Part shown: positions 28,367-35,947 of the stretch, one piece after another
Layout of the letters: every line of letters begins with the position of its first letter
How positions within the stretch are numbered: position 1 is the first letter of the stretch
DNA from: a bacterium
Lineage (GTDB): Bacteria; Planctomycetota; Planctomycetia; Pirellulales; Pirellulaceae
DNA: 64,000 nt
Direction of reading: 5' to 3'
NCBI GenBank assembly: GCA_016124445.1
Contig: WGNR01000010.1
Span: 62,001-126,000, forward strand
The notes under the pieces: generated by a model
Told to the model about the DNA's origin: nothing
The model's input: only the letters and a program-made list of their open reading frames with translations
Database searches by the model: none
Position numbers and translations under genes: made by a program

Positions 28367-29965
28367 CTATCCCAGAAAGAGGCGATAGACTGGGTTGGCG
28401 GTCTCTTCGACGAATGGGTAGTCGACGCTTTCGATAAAGTCCTGGAACGCAGTCGTTGCATCGTTGGGAATCTGTAACCCAACCAGGATCCGACCATAGT
28501 CGGCACCTTGATTCCGGTAATGAAACAAGCTGATGTTCCAGTCGACCGGCATGGCGGAAAGGAATTTCATCAGCGCCCCAGGCCGCTCAGGAAAGACAAA
28601 CCGGTAAAGATGTTCCTGCTTGGCTTGCTTGCTGTGGCCGCCGACCAGATGCCGCAGGTGCAGCTTCGAAAGTTCGTCATCGGTCAGATCCAGCGTGTCG
28701 AAACCGTTGGACGCCAACTGGGCGGCGATCGATTTTGCTTCTTCCCGGTTACTGACAGCCAGGCCGACAAACACATGGGCCAGATCGGAATCGGAGATCC
28801 GATAATTGAACTCGGTTACCGCCCGAGGACCGATCAACTCGCACAACCGCTTGAAACTGCCGCGGCGTTCTGGAATGGTCACCGCGAAGATCGCCTCGCG
28901 CTGTTCACCCACTTCGGCTCGTTCGGCCACGAAACGCAGCCGGTCGAAATTCATGTTGGCACCACACGTAACCGCGACCAGCGTGTCTTCCAGCAGGTTG
29001 TGTTTGGCAACGTACTGCTTCAGTCCGGCCACGCTCAAAGCTCCTGCCGGCTCCAGGATGCTGCGGGTATCTTCAAACACATCTTTAATCGCGGCGCAAA
29101 CGGCGTCGGTGTCGACGATGACAAAATCATCGACCAGGGCCTTGGTGATGCGGAAGGTTTCTTCGCCGACCAGTTTCACCGCCGTGCCATCGGAGAACAG
29201 TCCCACGTCGTCGAGTTGGATTCGTTTGCCTTGCTTGACGCTCCGGACCATCGCGTCGGAATCGCTGGTTTGGACCCCAATGACCTTGATCTCGGGGCGA
29301 ACCGCTTTGATGTACGCCGCAATCCCCGAGATCATCCCGCCTCCGCCGATCGCCACGAAAATGGCATGGATCGGCTTTTGATGTTGCCGGAGGATCTCCA
29401 TTGCAATCGTTCCCTGACCGGCGATCACGTCGGGATCGTCGAACGGGTGTACGAAAGTCATTTCATTCGTCTTGCTTAACTCGATCGCGTGCTGATAGGC
29501 GTCGTTAAAGCTTTCGCCATGCAGCACGACGTGCCCCTGGAGAGCTTGAACCGCGTCGATCTTCAACTTGGGAGTTGTTTTGGGCATCACGATCGTGGCC
29601 GTGCACCCGAGTTGGCTGGCTGCAAGCGCGACTCCTTGGGCATGATTGCCGGCCGAAGCGCAGATCACGCCGCGATGAAGTTGCTCGGGCGAGAGTTGGG
29701 CCATCTTGTTGAACGCACCGCGCAGCTTGAAGCTGAAGACTTTCTGGCTGTCTTCGCGTTTCAGCCAGACGTTGTTTTGCAAACGCTGGGAAAGCTTCGT
29801 GGCCCGCTCCAGCGCCGATTCGTGAGCAACATCGTAGACCTGGGCGTTGAGGATCTTGCGCAGATAATCCATCAAGCCCAAATGGGTTCCATCGCCGACC
29901 AGGCCGCGCAGGGAAGCTTTCGCGGGCTTCTTACTGGATTTAGGTGAATCGTTCATAACCTCCAT
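28367..29965 (-). CDS. ilvA: Threonine ammonia-lyase, biosynthetic
   Basis: 532 residues. This enzyme converts L-threonine to 2-oxobutanoate with pyridoxal phosphate, the first step of isoleucine synthesis. The PLP lysine lies in SFKLRGAFNKM, the phosphate-binding glycine loop in AIGGGGMISG, and SAGNHAQGVALAA is the substrate/asparagine loop. The C-terminal about 200 residues hold two ACT-like regulatory domains (RRGSFKRLCELIGPRAVTEF, RPGALMKFLSAMPVDWNISL), as in the isoleucine-inhibited form. Two ATGs compete (29965 and 29956); GGAGG lies only two bases before the second, so the start is uncertain by three codons. No ilv genes are adjacent. Confidence 0.95.
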   Translation of the reverse strand: MEVMNDSPKSSKKPAKASLRGLVGDGTHLGLMDYLRKILNAQVYDVAHESALERATKLSQRLQNNVWLKREDSQKVFSFKLRGAFNKMAQLSPEQLHRGVICASAGNHAQGVALAASQLGCTATIVMPKTTPKLKIDAVQALQGHVVLHGESFNDAYQHAIELSKTNEMTFVHPFDDPDVIAGQGTIAMEILRQHQKPIHAIFVAIGGGGMISGIAAYIKAVRPEIKVIGVQTSDSDAMVRSVKQGKRIQLDDVGLFSDGTAVKLVGEETFRITKALVDDFVIVDTDAVCAAIKDVFEDTRSILEPAGALSVAGLKQYVAKHNLLEDTLVAVTCGANMNFDRLRFVAERAEVGEQREAIFAVTIPERRGSFKRLCELIGPRAVTEFNYRISDSDLAHVFVGLAVSNREEAKSIAAQLASNGFDTLDLTDDELSKLHLRHLVGGHSKQAKQEHLYRFVFPERPGALMKFLSAMPVDWNISLFHYRNQGADYGRILVGLQIPNDATTAFQDFIESVDYPFVEETANPVYRLFLG

Positions 29966-30405
29966 TGGAAGCGAAGTAGGTCGTTTGGTCCAGGCACCAT
30001 CTTAGATAGGCCAGCACGATCGGCATAACCGGCTTGTTTGCCTTGAAGGTGGGGCGGCCGTTGGCGGTTTTCTGAAAGACTTCGCCGATTCCGCGATTTA
30101 CCTACCACAAACCGGTCGGATATGAGTCATGTTTTAACTGTAAACAGATGGTTAGTGGAGCTGAATCGTTTGCTGACAGGTCTCACCGAGCTCGTCCGAT
30201 GAACGCCACCTCTTTTCAACAACGCACACAGACAACCAGCCACATCGGGTTGGTTCTCAAGCCATATTGGGCGTCTGTGGTAGCCTGCGTATCAATCGCT
30301 TTTGACTCGTAAGGTGTCGGATGCCAAAACTGTCGGTAGATTCCGTGACAATGGCCTGCTGATACGGCGTCCTCTCTTTCTTCTCGCCCTTCGCAAGGGT
30401 TTTCG
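29966..30405. other. Divergent intergenic region
   Basis: 440 bp between ilvA and the receiver gene. No ORF, tRNA or clear terminator was recognised. It should hold both promoters. No branched-chain amino acid leader peptide or T-box was seen upstream of ilvA. Confidence 0.4.
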
Positions 30406-31179
30406 ATGCAGGTTCTCATTGCCGACGATAGCGCCTTGGTCCGCGCTTTGTTGCAAGACACACTGGAAGACGCCGGTTTCGGCGTCATTGCTTGCGGAGA
30501 TGGCCAACAAGCGTGGAATGCCATCGTCGATCGCAAACCGCGCCTGGCCGTTTTGGATTGGATGACGCCGAAGATCAGCGGTATCGAGATCTGCCAACGG
30601 CTGCATGAAAACGATTTGACCGATCGCGTGTACACGATCTTGCTGACGTCCAAAGATCAGCCGAATGAGATTTCTCAGGCATTCCAGGCAGGTGCCAGCG
30701 ACCATGTCTGCAAACCGTTCTGCAGAGAAGAGCTTCTTGCACGTATCAAGGTCGGCCAGCGCATGATCAACCTCCAACTGGAATTGGCCTGCTCTCAAAA
30801 CCTTCCGCCGGTTGAGAAATCCGCAAGTGGCATCGGCCAAGAAATCAACATGCTCGCTCAATATGTCGGCGACAATACGCGTTTCCTTAAGGAAGCGTTT
30901 CAAGACATTCACGAGGTCCTTGATCATTTCCATCGGCTGCTAGATGCAGCAAGGGAAGGTGATCTGGAAGCGAGCCGGTTCGCTCGGATCGAAGAGGAAC
31001 TTCAGCGAGTCGATATCGAGTACCTCTGTGCGGAAATTCCGAAGGTCATCGATCAGTCGCTCAGCGGAGTCGAACAGGTCGCCAGAATCGTGACAACGAT
31101 GAAAGACCTTTCACGCTCTGAGGTCGAATGCGGAAGAATGAAAAATGTATGCGAAGCAGTCAGTCACGTTTCGGCTTAG
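30406..31179 (+). CDS. Response regulator fused to a truncated, histidine-less kinase dimerisation domain
   Basis: 257 residues. Residues 1-120 are a receiver with the acidic pair DD near the start, acceptor Asp in LAVLDWMTPK, and LLTSKDQ holding the conserved Ser/Thr region and Lys. Residues about 140-257 match the helical region that in some kinases reads GIAHEINTPxQYVGDNTRFL. Here it reads GIGQEINMLAQYVGDNTRFL, so the phospho-acceptor His is Gln. The helix pair continues (EEIPKVIDQSLSGVEQVARIV type) through TTMKDLSRSE and then stops; the ATPase domain is missing. It could be a receiver-driven dimerisation switch, or the remnant of a kinase. The 3' end overlaps the convergent ada gene by 20 bp. 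Confidence 0.85.
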   Translation: MQVLIADDSALVRALLQDTLEDAGFGVIACGDGQQAWNAIVDRKPRLAVLDWMTPKISGIEICQRLHENDLTDRVYTILLTSKDQPNEISQAFQAGASDHVCKPFCREELLARIKVGQRMINLQLELACSQNLPPVEKSASGIGQEINMLAQYVGDNTRFLKEAFQDIHEVLDHFHRLLDAAREGDLEASRFARIEEELQRVDIEYLCAEIPKVIDQSLSGVEQVARIVTTMKDLSRSEVECGRMKNVCEAVSHVSA

Positions 31180-32245
31180 ATGCAGGGAGCGATTGCGATT
31201 TGCGTTCGCGATTGAGTAGCCATCGCTTTCGCCACAACCCGCCGGCATAGCCACAAAGTTGGCCGTCACCACGGACAACACGATGGCAGGGAATCACGAT
31301 CGCCAGACGGTTGTCGCCATTGCTGCGGCCGACCGCTCTCGATGCCGTTGGCTTGCCAAGTGTCTGGGCTAGTTCGCCGTAGCTGCGGGTTTGCCCGTAG
31401 GGAATCTTTTGGAGCTCATTCCAAACCGCCTCTTGGAATGGGGAGGCGTCGGTTCTTAGCGGTAAATCAAATTCGATTCGCGAGCCTCCGAAGTATTGTT
31501 GAATCTGCCGATCCGCTTCTTTCAGAACTTCGTTCGAGCCAGGCAAGATCGGCCGGCCGAATTGTTTGCGGATTCGTTGGAACTGTCGCGGAAGCTGTTT
31601 TCGGTCGGCGAATTCCAAAAGGCACAGCCCAGCGTCGCAGCCGGCCGCCAGCATTGGACCAAGCGGCGTCAAAATCCGATCGACCACGATCGGGCTTTTG
31701 CCTTTGGCATCGCTGGGCGTTTGTCCGGTCCATTTGCGAAGGCAATCTCGAAACCCACTGAGCGATTGGAATCCACTTTCCAGCGCAACCGAAGTGACAT
31801 CGCTTCCTTCTTGAAGCTGATCGACCGCAGTACTGATCTTGCGGGTCCGCAGATAAGCATGAAAGGTCATGCCGTAATGCTGTTGGAACCAGCGACGTAC
31901 GCGGATTGGCGAGAGCCCCAGTAGCTTCAGATCGGCGTCGGTCCAGCGCCGGTCGATCTGGTTTTCTGTTTGTAGGACCAGTGGTCGAAGCCAATCGGGG
32001 AAGCTACCGGCAAGTTCGGTCGGTCGACAGCGGCGGCAAGGGCGGTATCCGGCAGAAAGGGCATGATCGGCCGAGGTGAAGAACTCGACATTCTCTCGCC
32101 GCGGCGTTTTCGCGCGGCAACCAGGCCGGCAAAAGATACCGGTCGTCCTCACCGCGAAGAAGAAAACACCTTCCAGCGAAGCGTCGCGCTGGACGACTGC
32201 CTGGTACATTTGGTCCGCGTTGGGATTCTCAACATTGGCGTTCAT
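31160..32245 (-). CDS. ada: Ada-type methylated-DNA methyltransferase/transcription activator
   Basis: 361 residues from the ATG at 32245; the frame extends to 32299 without support. The N-terminal domain has the four Zn-binding cysteines (FCRPGC and YRPCRRC), the first being the methylphosphotriester acceptor. An AraC-type helix-turn-helix follows (VRRWFQQHYGMTFHAYLRT, VALESGFQSLSGFRDCLRKW). The C-terminal O6-methylguanine methyltransferase carries the active site PCHRV and GYAGGLWRK. This is the full domain order of the adaptive-response regulator. No alkA or alkB lies in the window. It repairs alkylation damage and, once methylated, can activate its own promoter. Confidence 0.93.
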   Translation of the reverse strand: MNANVENPNADQMYQAVVQRDASLEGVFFFAVRTTGIFCRPGCRAKTPRRENVEFFTSADHALSAGYRPCRRCRPTELAGSFPDWLRPLVLQTENQIDRRWTDADLKLLGLSPIRVRRWFQQHYGMTFHAYLRTRKISTAVDQLQEGSDVTSVALESGFQSLSGFRDCLRKWTGQTPSDAKGKSPIVVDRILTPLGPMLAAGCDAGLCLLEFADRKQLPRQFQRIRKQFGRPILPGSNEVLKEADRQIQQYFGGSRIEFDLPLRTDASPFQEAVWNELQKIPYGQTRSYGELAQTLGKPTASRAVGRSNGDNRLAIVIPCHRVVRGDGQLCGYAGGLWRKRWLLNRERKSQSLPASKPKRD

Positions 32246-32312
32246 ACCGGTAATATACGAACGCCACACGTTGACGGCGACCGAAAATAGAACATCCAAT
32301 TCGCTTGGCGAA

Positions 32313-32921
32313 TTAATTGATGATCAACGAGGTCTTTTCGACCAGGTCCGATATTTCTTCCGGGGTCGGATGAGAAGCAAGCGTCTTGTTGAGTTTCACG
32401 CCATCGTTGTTCCACATCATGACCTGGATTTTGGCCGAGGGAGACAACCCATATCCTGGCGGGCCTTCGGCGTCGTCAAAGATGGTGAGCGGCGTGTTGT
32501 GGATACCTTCGGTGACTTGAATTCGATGCAGTTCAGGACGAACAATCGTCGGGTCGTCGCCGACAACCACCATGAAGGCGGATAGATTCTGGTCGGCCTT
32601 CTCGGTCACCTTCTGATCGAGCTGGTGGACAAGGTTTGCCACCGAGTCGTTCAATTCACGAGCGAACACCACGACGGTCGGTTTGCCGCCGTACTTGCAA
32701 CGGTAGCAAAGAACCTCGCCGGCGGCCGGACCGGTGACATCTTCCACTTGAAAGGCACGTGGCTGCTCGCCAATCTGCAGCGAAACGATCTGGGGGGCTT
32801 GGGTGTCGACCGCCAACGGCGATTTCGGCGGATCGCTCAGGTCTGGGCTGTCCAGTTGAGAGCATCCAAGCACAAATAAGGCACAAACAGACAGGGCGAA
32901 CCGTGGGGTTATTGTTCGCAT
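32313..32921 (-). CDS. Lipoprotein with thioredoxin-like region
   Basis: 202 residues. A lipoprotein signal (ALSVCALFVLGC) gives an expected modified Cys near residue 20. The mature part contains EVLCYRCKYGGKPTVVVFA, with a CxxC pair before a beta strand as in thioredoxin-like proteins. A helix (DSVANLVHQLDQKVTEKA) and a strand (LSAFMVVVGDD) follow, with TPLTIFDDAEGPPGY and VMMWNNDGVKLNKT near the end. The order of strands and helices fits a thioredoxin fold, but the CYRC spacing sits at an unusual place, so redox function is a guess. The gene is 67 bp upstream of ada on the same strand. Confidence 0.7.
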   Translation of the reverse strand: MRTITPRFALSVCALFVLGCSQLDSPDLSDPPKSPLAVDTQAPQIVSLQIGEQPRAFQVEDVTGPAAGEVLCYRCKYGGKPTVVVFARELNDSVANLVHQLDQKVTEKADQNLSAFMVVVGDDPTIVRPELHRIQVTEGIHNTPLTIFDDAEGPPGYGLSPSAKIQVMMWNNDGVKLNKTLASHPTPEEISDLVEKTSLIIN

Positions 32922-33198
32922 AAAACACCTCCGCGAGGATTTATTTCAGGCTCGACTGGCCCATATTCGAGCCGGGGTGTTGCTGGCGGCCAAAACTGGC
33001 CAAGGGAAAAGCAGCAGCATGCATTATAACTTCCCCTGAGAGCTTTCCAGATATTCTCTGGTAATCGTGAGGACAATTCGTGGTTGATCCGGATATTCGG
33101 AAAGTTTTCGAGGCTTGCTGACGACATCTAAAGATTGAGAGCGGTATTTACCGCAATTCACTTATCCCCAAATGCTAGCGGTGTGAAAGAACGCGGTT

Positions 33199-33588
33199 AT
33201 GGGCGAAGACGCACTTCAACTATCCAACCATTTCGAGGCATGGGCGAATCTGATTCTGGCGTGGGTCGGCTTCGGAACGCTGACCGGCTTGTTCGCCAAA
33301 GCCATTATGCCAGGCAAAGATCCCGGCGGTCCGATCGCGACTTTGGCCATGGGCATTGGTGGCTCGGTCATTGGCTGCGGGATGCTTTCGCTGGTTTTTG
33401 AAGGCTACCGAGTTTCGCCAATCAGCCCGGTTGGGTTCGCCGCCGCAACTGGGGGCGCCTTCTTTATCCTGTTCTTCTTCCGGTTGCTATCAGGAAATGT
33501 AATCGACGAAAGCCAGCCAGCCCCACGTCGGCTGCGTCTTTACCAGAGTCGTCGTCGATCCAGCCGAGCGAATACCGATTACTATTGA
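33199..33588 (+). CDS. Small membrane protein, transglycosylase-associated (YeaQ/YmgE-like)
   Basis: 129 residues with three hydrophobic segments: ANLILAWVGFGTLTGLFAK, ATLAMGIGGSVIGCGMLSLVF and PVGFAAATGGAFFILFFF. The GxIxG-rich middle helix and the PGKDPGG loop are typical of the small transglycosylase-associated protein family (PF04226), whose role is not established. The C-terminal tail is rich in Arg. A bidirectional terminator follows. Confidence 0.7.
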   Translation: MGEDALQLSNHFEAWANLILAWVGFGTLTGLFAKAIMPGKDPGGPIATLAMGIGGSVIGCGMLSLVFEGYRVSPISPVGFAAATGGAFFILFFFRLLSGNVIDESQPAPRRLRLYQSRRRSSRANTDYY

Positions 33589-33621
33589 TTGATCACTGCG
33601 TGAATCTTCGCGGCGCATAAA

Positions 33622-33650
33622 AAAAGCCGATCCAAAGCGGATCGGCTTTT
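33622..33650. terminator. Bidirectional Rho-independent terminator
   Basis: A perfect 12 bp stem (AAAAGCCGATCC / GGATCGGCTTTT) with a 5-base loop lies between the convergent small membrane protein gene and glnB. The - strand tail is T-rich (TTTTTTTATG), so it serves glnB best and the + gene as well. Confidence 0.9.
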
Positions 33651-33712
33651 ACTCATGTAGGTAACTTGGTGCGCGTTGCCACGTCGGCCTTCTTTGTGGA
33701 AGGCGAATGCGA

Positions 33713-34057
<345 letters not shown>

Positions 34058-34196
34058 TTACTCCAACAAACTGACGTGACAATGTAAGGACAGGTCGATT
34101 ACTGACAGCTCGGAGATCGTGGAGGCATGCACCAAGCGAGGCGGAGAGCGTGTGCATGATGAGCCGACGACCTACTTGTCCAATGCCCCGCGTCAA

Positions 34197-34214
34197 TTGC
34201 AACCACTATGCCAA
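34197..34214 (-). promoter_or_regulatory. Sigma-54 promoter of glnB
   Basis: On the - strand the sequence reads TTGGCATAGTGGTTGCAA, which fits TGGCAY-N5-TTGCA with the -24 GG and -12 GC exactly spaced. It starts about 150 bp before the glnB ATG and points toward it. A leader of roughly 135 nt would result. Confidence 0.75.
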
Positions 34215-34403
34215 ATGCGGTTTTAGCAAACGAACGCATCTTGTAAATACTATAAAAACCAGAAGTTACGTCAAACAAACTTTTCCAATTCCCGTCTAGT
34301 GACAGCCATCTCATGCGTGACATTTCGGCAATCCGTGGGGCATGTGCCTAAGATGGTGACAGGAAAAAGTTTAAAGATTACCCAATAGCGCAAAAAAAAT
34401 AGC

Positions 34404-34435
34404 CGAGGTTAAGGAGGCGAACCTCCTCAACCTCG
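34404..34435 (-). terminator. Strong terminator reading on the - strand
   Basis: CGAGGTT pairs with AACCTCG, one mismatch follows, then AGGAGG/CCTCCT closes a CGAA loop. On the - strand the stem is followed by GCTATTTTTTTTG. It lies about 40 bp past the stop of the doubtful ORF at 34479-34841, the only nearby - strand candidate it could serve. Confidence 0.7.
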
Positions 34436-34478
34436 ACTACCGTTCGCGGCAGCCCCACTGCACGCGAACAACACCCCA

Positions 34479-34841
34479 TCATGCATCCACACTGTTCGGG
34501 TTAAATCTCAGATCACCCCCAAGATGATCCTCAATTGCTTGTTCGATTGAGCGGTCGAACTTGTCCTTACCCCTGATGACATTCCTTGTCTCAGAAGCCA
34601 GGAACAAGTCGGCGTATTGCAATTCGCGGTGTCGGATCCATGGTTTCGCGTTCCATCGAGAACCGTCAGATCCTTTCGCGATTCGCTGTCGCCATAGAAG
34701 AGATGCATTCGGTGTGCCAATTCTTGGGCGGGGCAGAAAAAGAGTCCAAAAGTGCCCCATTTCCCAGTTTTCTGGCAGAAAACGGCCTGCAAATTGTTTT
34801 ACCGCCCCTAATCGGCCACCCAGGAACTGCCTAAAATGCAC
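34479..34841 (-). pseudogene. Doubtful ORF, possibly a decayed gene
   Basis: A 120-codon frame from a GTG. Its last third looks protein-like (ETRNVIRGKDKFDRSIEQAI), while the first half has a poor composition and a competing frame. It ends about 40 bp before a strong - strand terminator, which supports some transcription. No family was recognised. It lies beside the broken thioredoxin gene, so the whole 34.4-35.4 kb stretch may be decaying. Confidence 0.3.
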
Positions 34842-34974
34842 GCAGTTGCTGCCTCATAAGGCATCGTGTCTGACGGGTTGCTCCGATGGTTCTGGTTATT
34901 TGGGCCTGGGACATCTCGAAAGAGGCCAAGCTTGCATTTCAACCATCAAGTTTCACCTCCGCTTTTACGGTTCT

Positions 34975-35428
34975 ATGTCGCTAGATTGGGCATTTTTTAT
35001 AGTTCCAGTTTCTCCTACCAAGACTTCCTGGCGAAATATGCCACCGAGAATCAAAAGGAGCGTTGGTCCACCAAACGAGCTTCGCTTGGTTTAACCGCGG
35101 AACAATGGGTCCTGCTTGGCGATTTTTCATGAAAGATGCATGTCATTTGCATGAGAGGAGCCTGGTGTGGCGACTGCGTTGATCAATCTCCCATGCAGGC
35201 ATTTGTCGAAGAGCAATCCTTGAACATCGAGATTCGCTTTATTGATCGAGACTACGCTGATCCTGCCCTGAAAGAGGCAATCAAGATTTGTGGCGGCAAT
35301 CGTGTGCCGACCGAGGTGAGATGGATCCGCTGACTACCGAGACCCTGGCCGAATGGATCGACCAGTTTGAACAAAATCACTGGATCTTGCGAACCTCTAG
35401 TCGCCTCTGCAAGAAGCACGGCGACTAG
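34975..35428 (+). pseudogene. Thioredoxin-family gene broken by frameshift, stop codon and deletion
   Basis: The reading starts at ATG 34975 (MSLDWAFF), shifts frame at a T6 run (34992 region), and continues FSYQDFLAKYATENQKERW through LTAEQWVLLGDFS. A TGA at 35130 interrupts it; the same frame resumes KMHVICMRGAWCGDCVDQSP, with an intact WCGDC redox motif, to GGNRVP. The downstream segment from 35321 in another frame (TETLAEWIDQFEQ ... RLCKKHGD, stop at 35428) matches the C-terminus of the same thioredoxin-like family. The roughly 60 residues normally between them are missing. Sequencing error could explain the homopolymer shift, but not the deletion. The intact protein in related bacteria is about 190 residues. 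Confidence 0.8.
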
Positions 35429-35465
35429 AATCTAAGTAGAGAACGAAACCGGATTGACGATTTGA

Positions 35466-35915
35466 ATGTCCAAGAGAGCTATGTTGAACGAACCGCCTAC
35501 CCTTACCCCTGAAGAATTGATCGAAGACTTCGAGTTGGCCGACACCAAGGAGGACCGACTGAAGTTGATTATCGAACTGGGACGCGAGTTGCCTGAGTTT
35601 CCCTCGGTCTTGCAGCGTGACGAGTTCAAAGTTCAGGGCTGTCAAAGCCAGGTCTGGCTGGTTCCGGAAATCGTGGAAGCCGACGGCCAGACGAAGATTG
35701 TCTTTCAAGCCGATAGCGACGCACATATCGTCAAGGGATTGGTTGGAATTTTGGTGATGTTGCTTTCAGGAAAGAGCCCGCAAGAGATTCTCGACTTTGA
35801 CCTGCGCGGACTGTTCGATCAATTGAAGTTAGAAAAACACCTCGTCCCGGCTCGATCGAACGGTTTGCATTCGATGGTTCGCCGCATTCACGAGATTGCC
35901 CAATTGGCTCTCTAA
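35466..35915 (+). CDS. sufE: Fe-S cluster assembly sulfur acceptor SufE
   Basis: 149 residues. SufE takes sulfur from the cysteine desulfurase SufS and passes it to the SufBCD scaffold. The family shape is clear: ELADTKEDRLKLIIELGREL near the start, the acceptor cysteine in KVQGCQSQVW, HIVKGLVGILVMLLSGK, and the C-terminal MVRRIHEIAQ helix. The alternative ATG at 35481 (MLNEPPTLTPEE) sits behind an AAGAGAG stretch and may be the true start. No suf genes are adjacent; the upstream neighbour is the broken thioredoxin gene. Confidence 0.92.
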   Translation: MSKRAMLNEPPTLTPEELIEDFELADTKEDRLKLIIELGRELPEFPSVLQRDEFKVQGCQSQVWLVPEIVEADGQTKIVFQADSDAHIVKGLVGILVMLLSGKSPQEILDFDLRGLFDQLKLEKHLVPARSNGLHSMVRRIHEIAQLAL

Positions 35916-35947
35916 ATCGCAGCGATAAGGATGGCCCTGGGGCGGTC

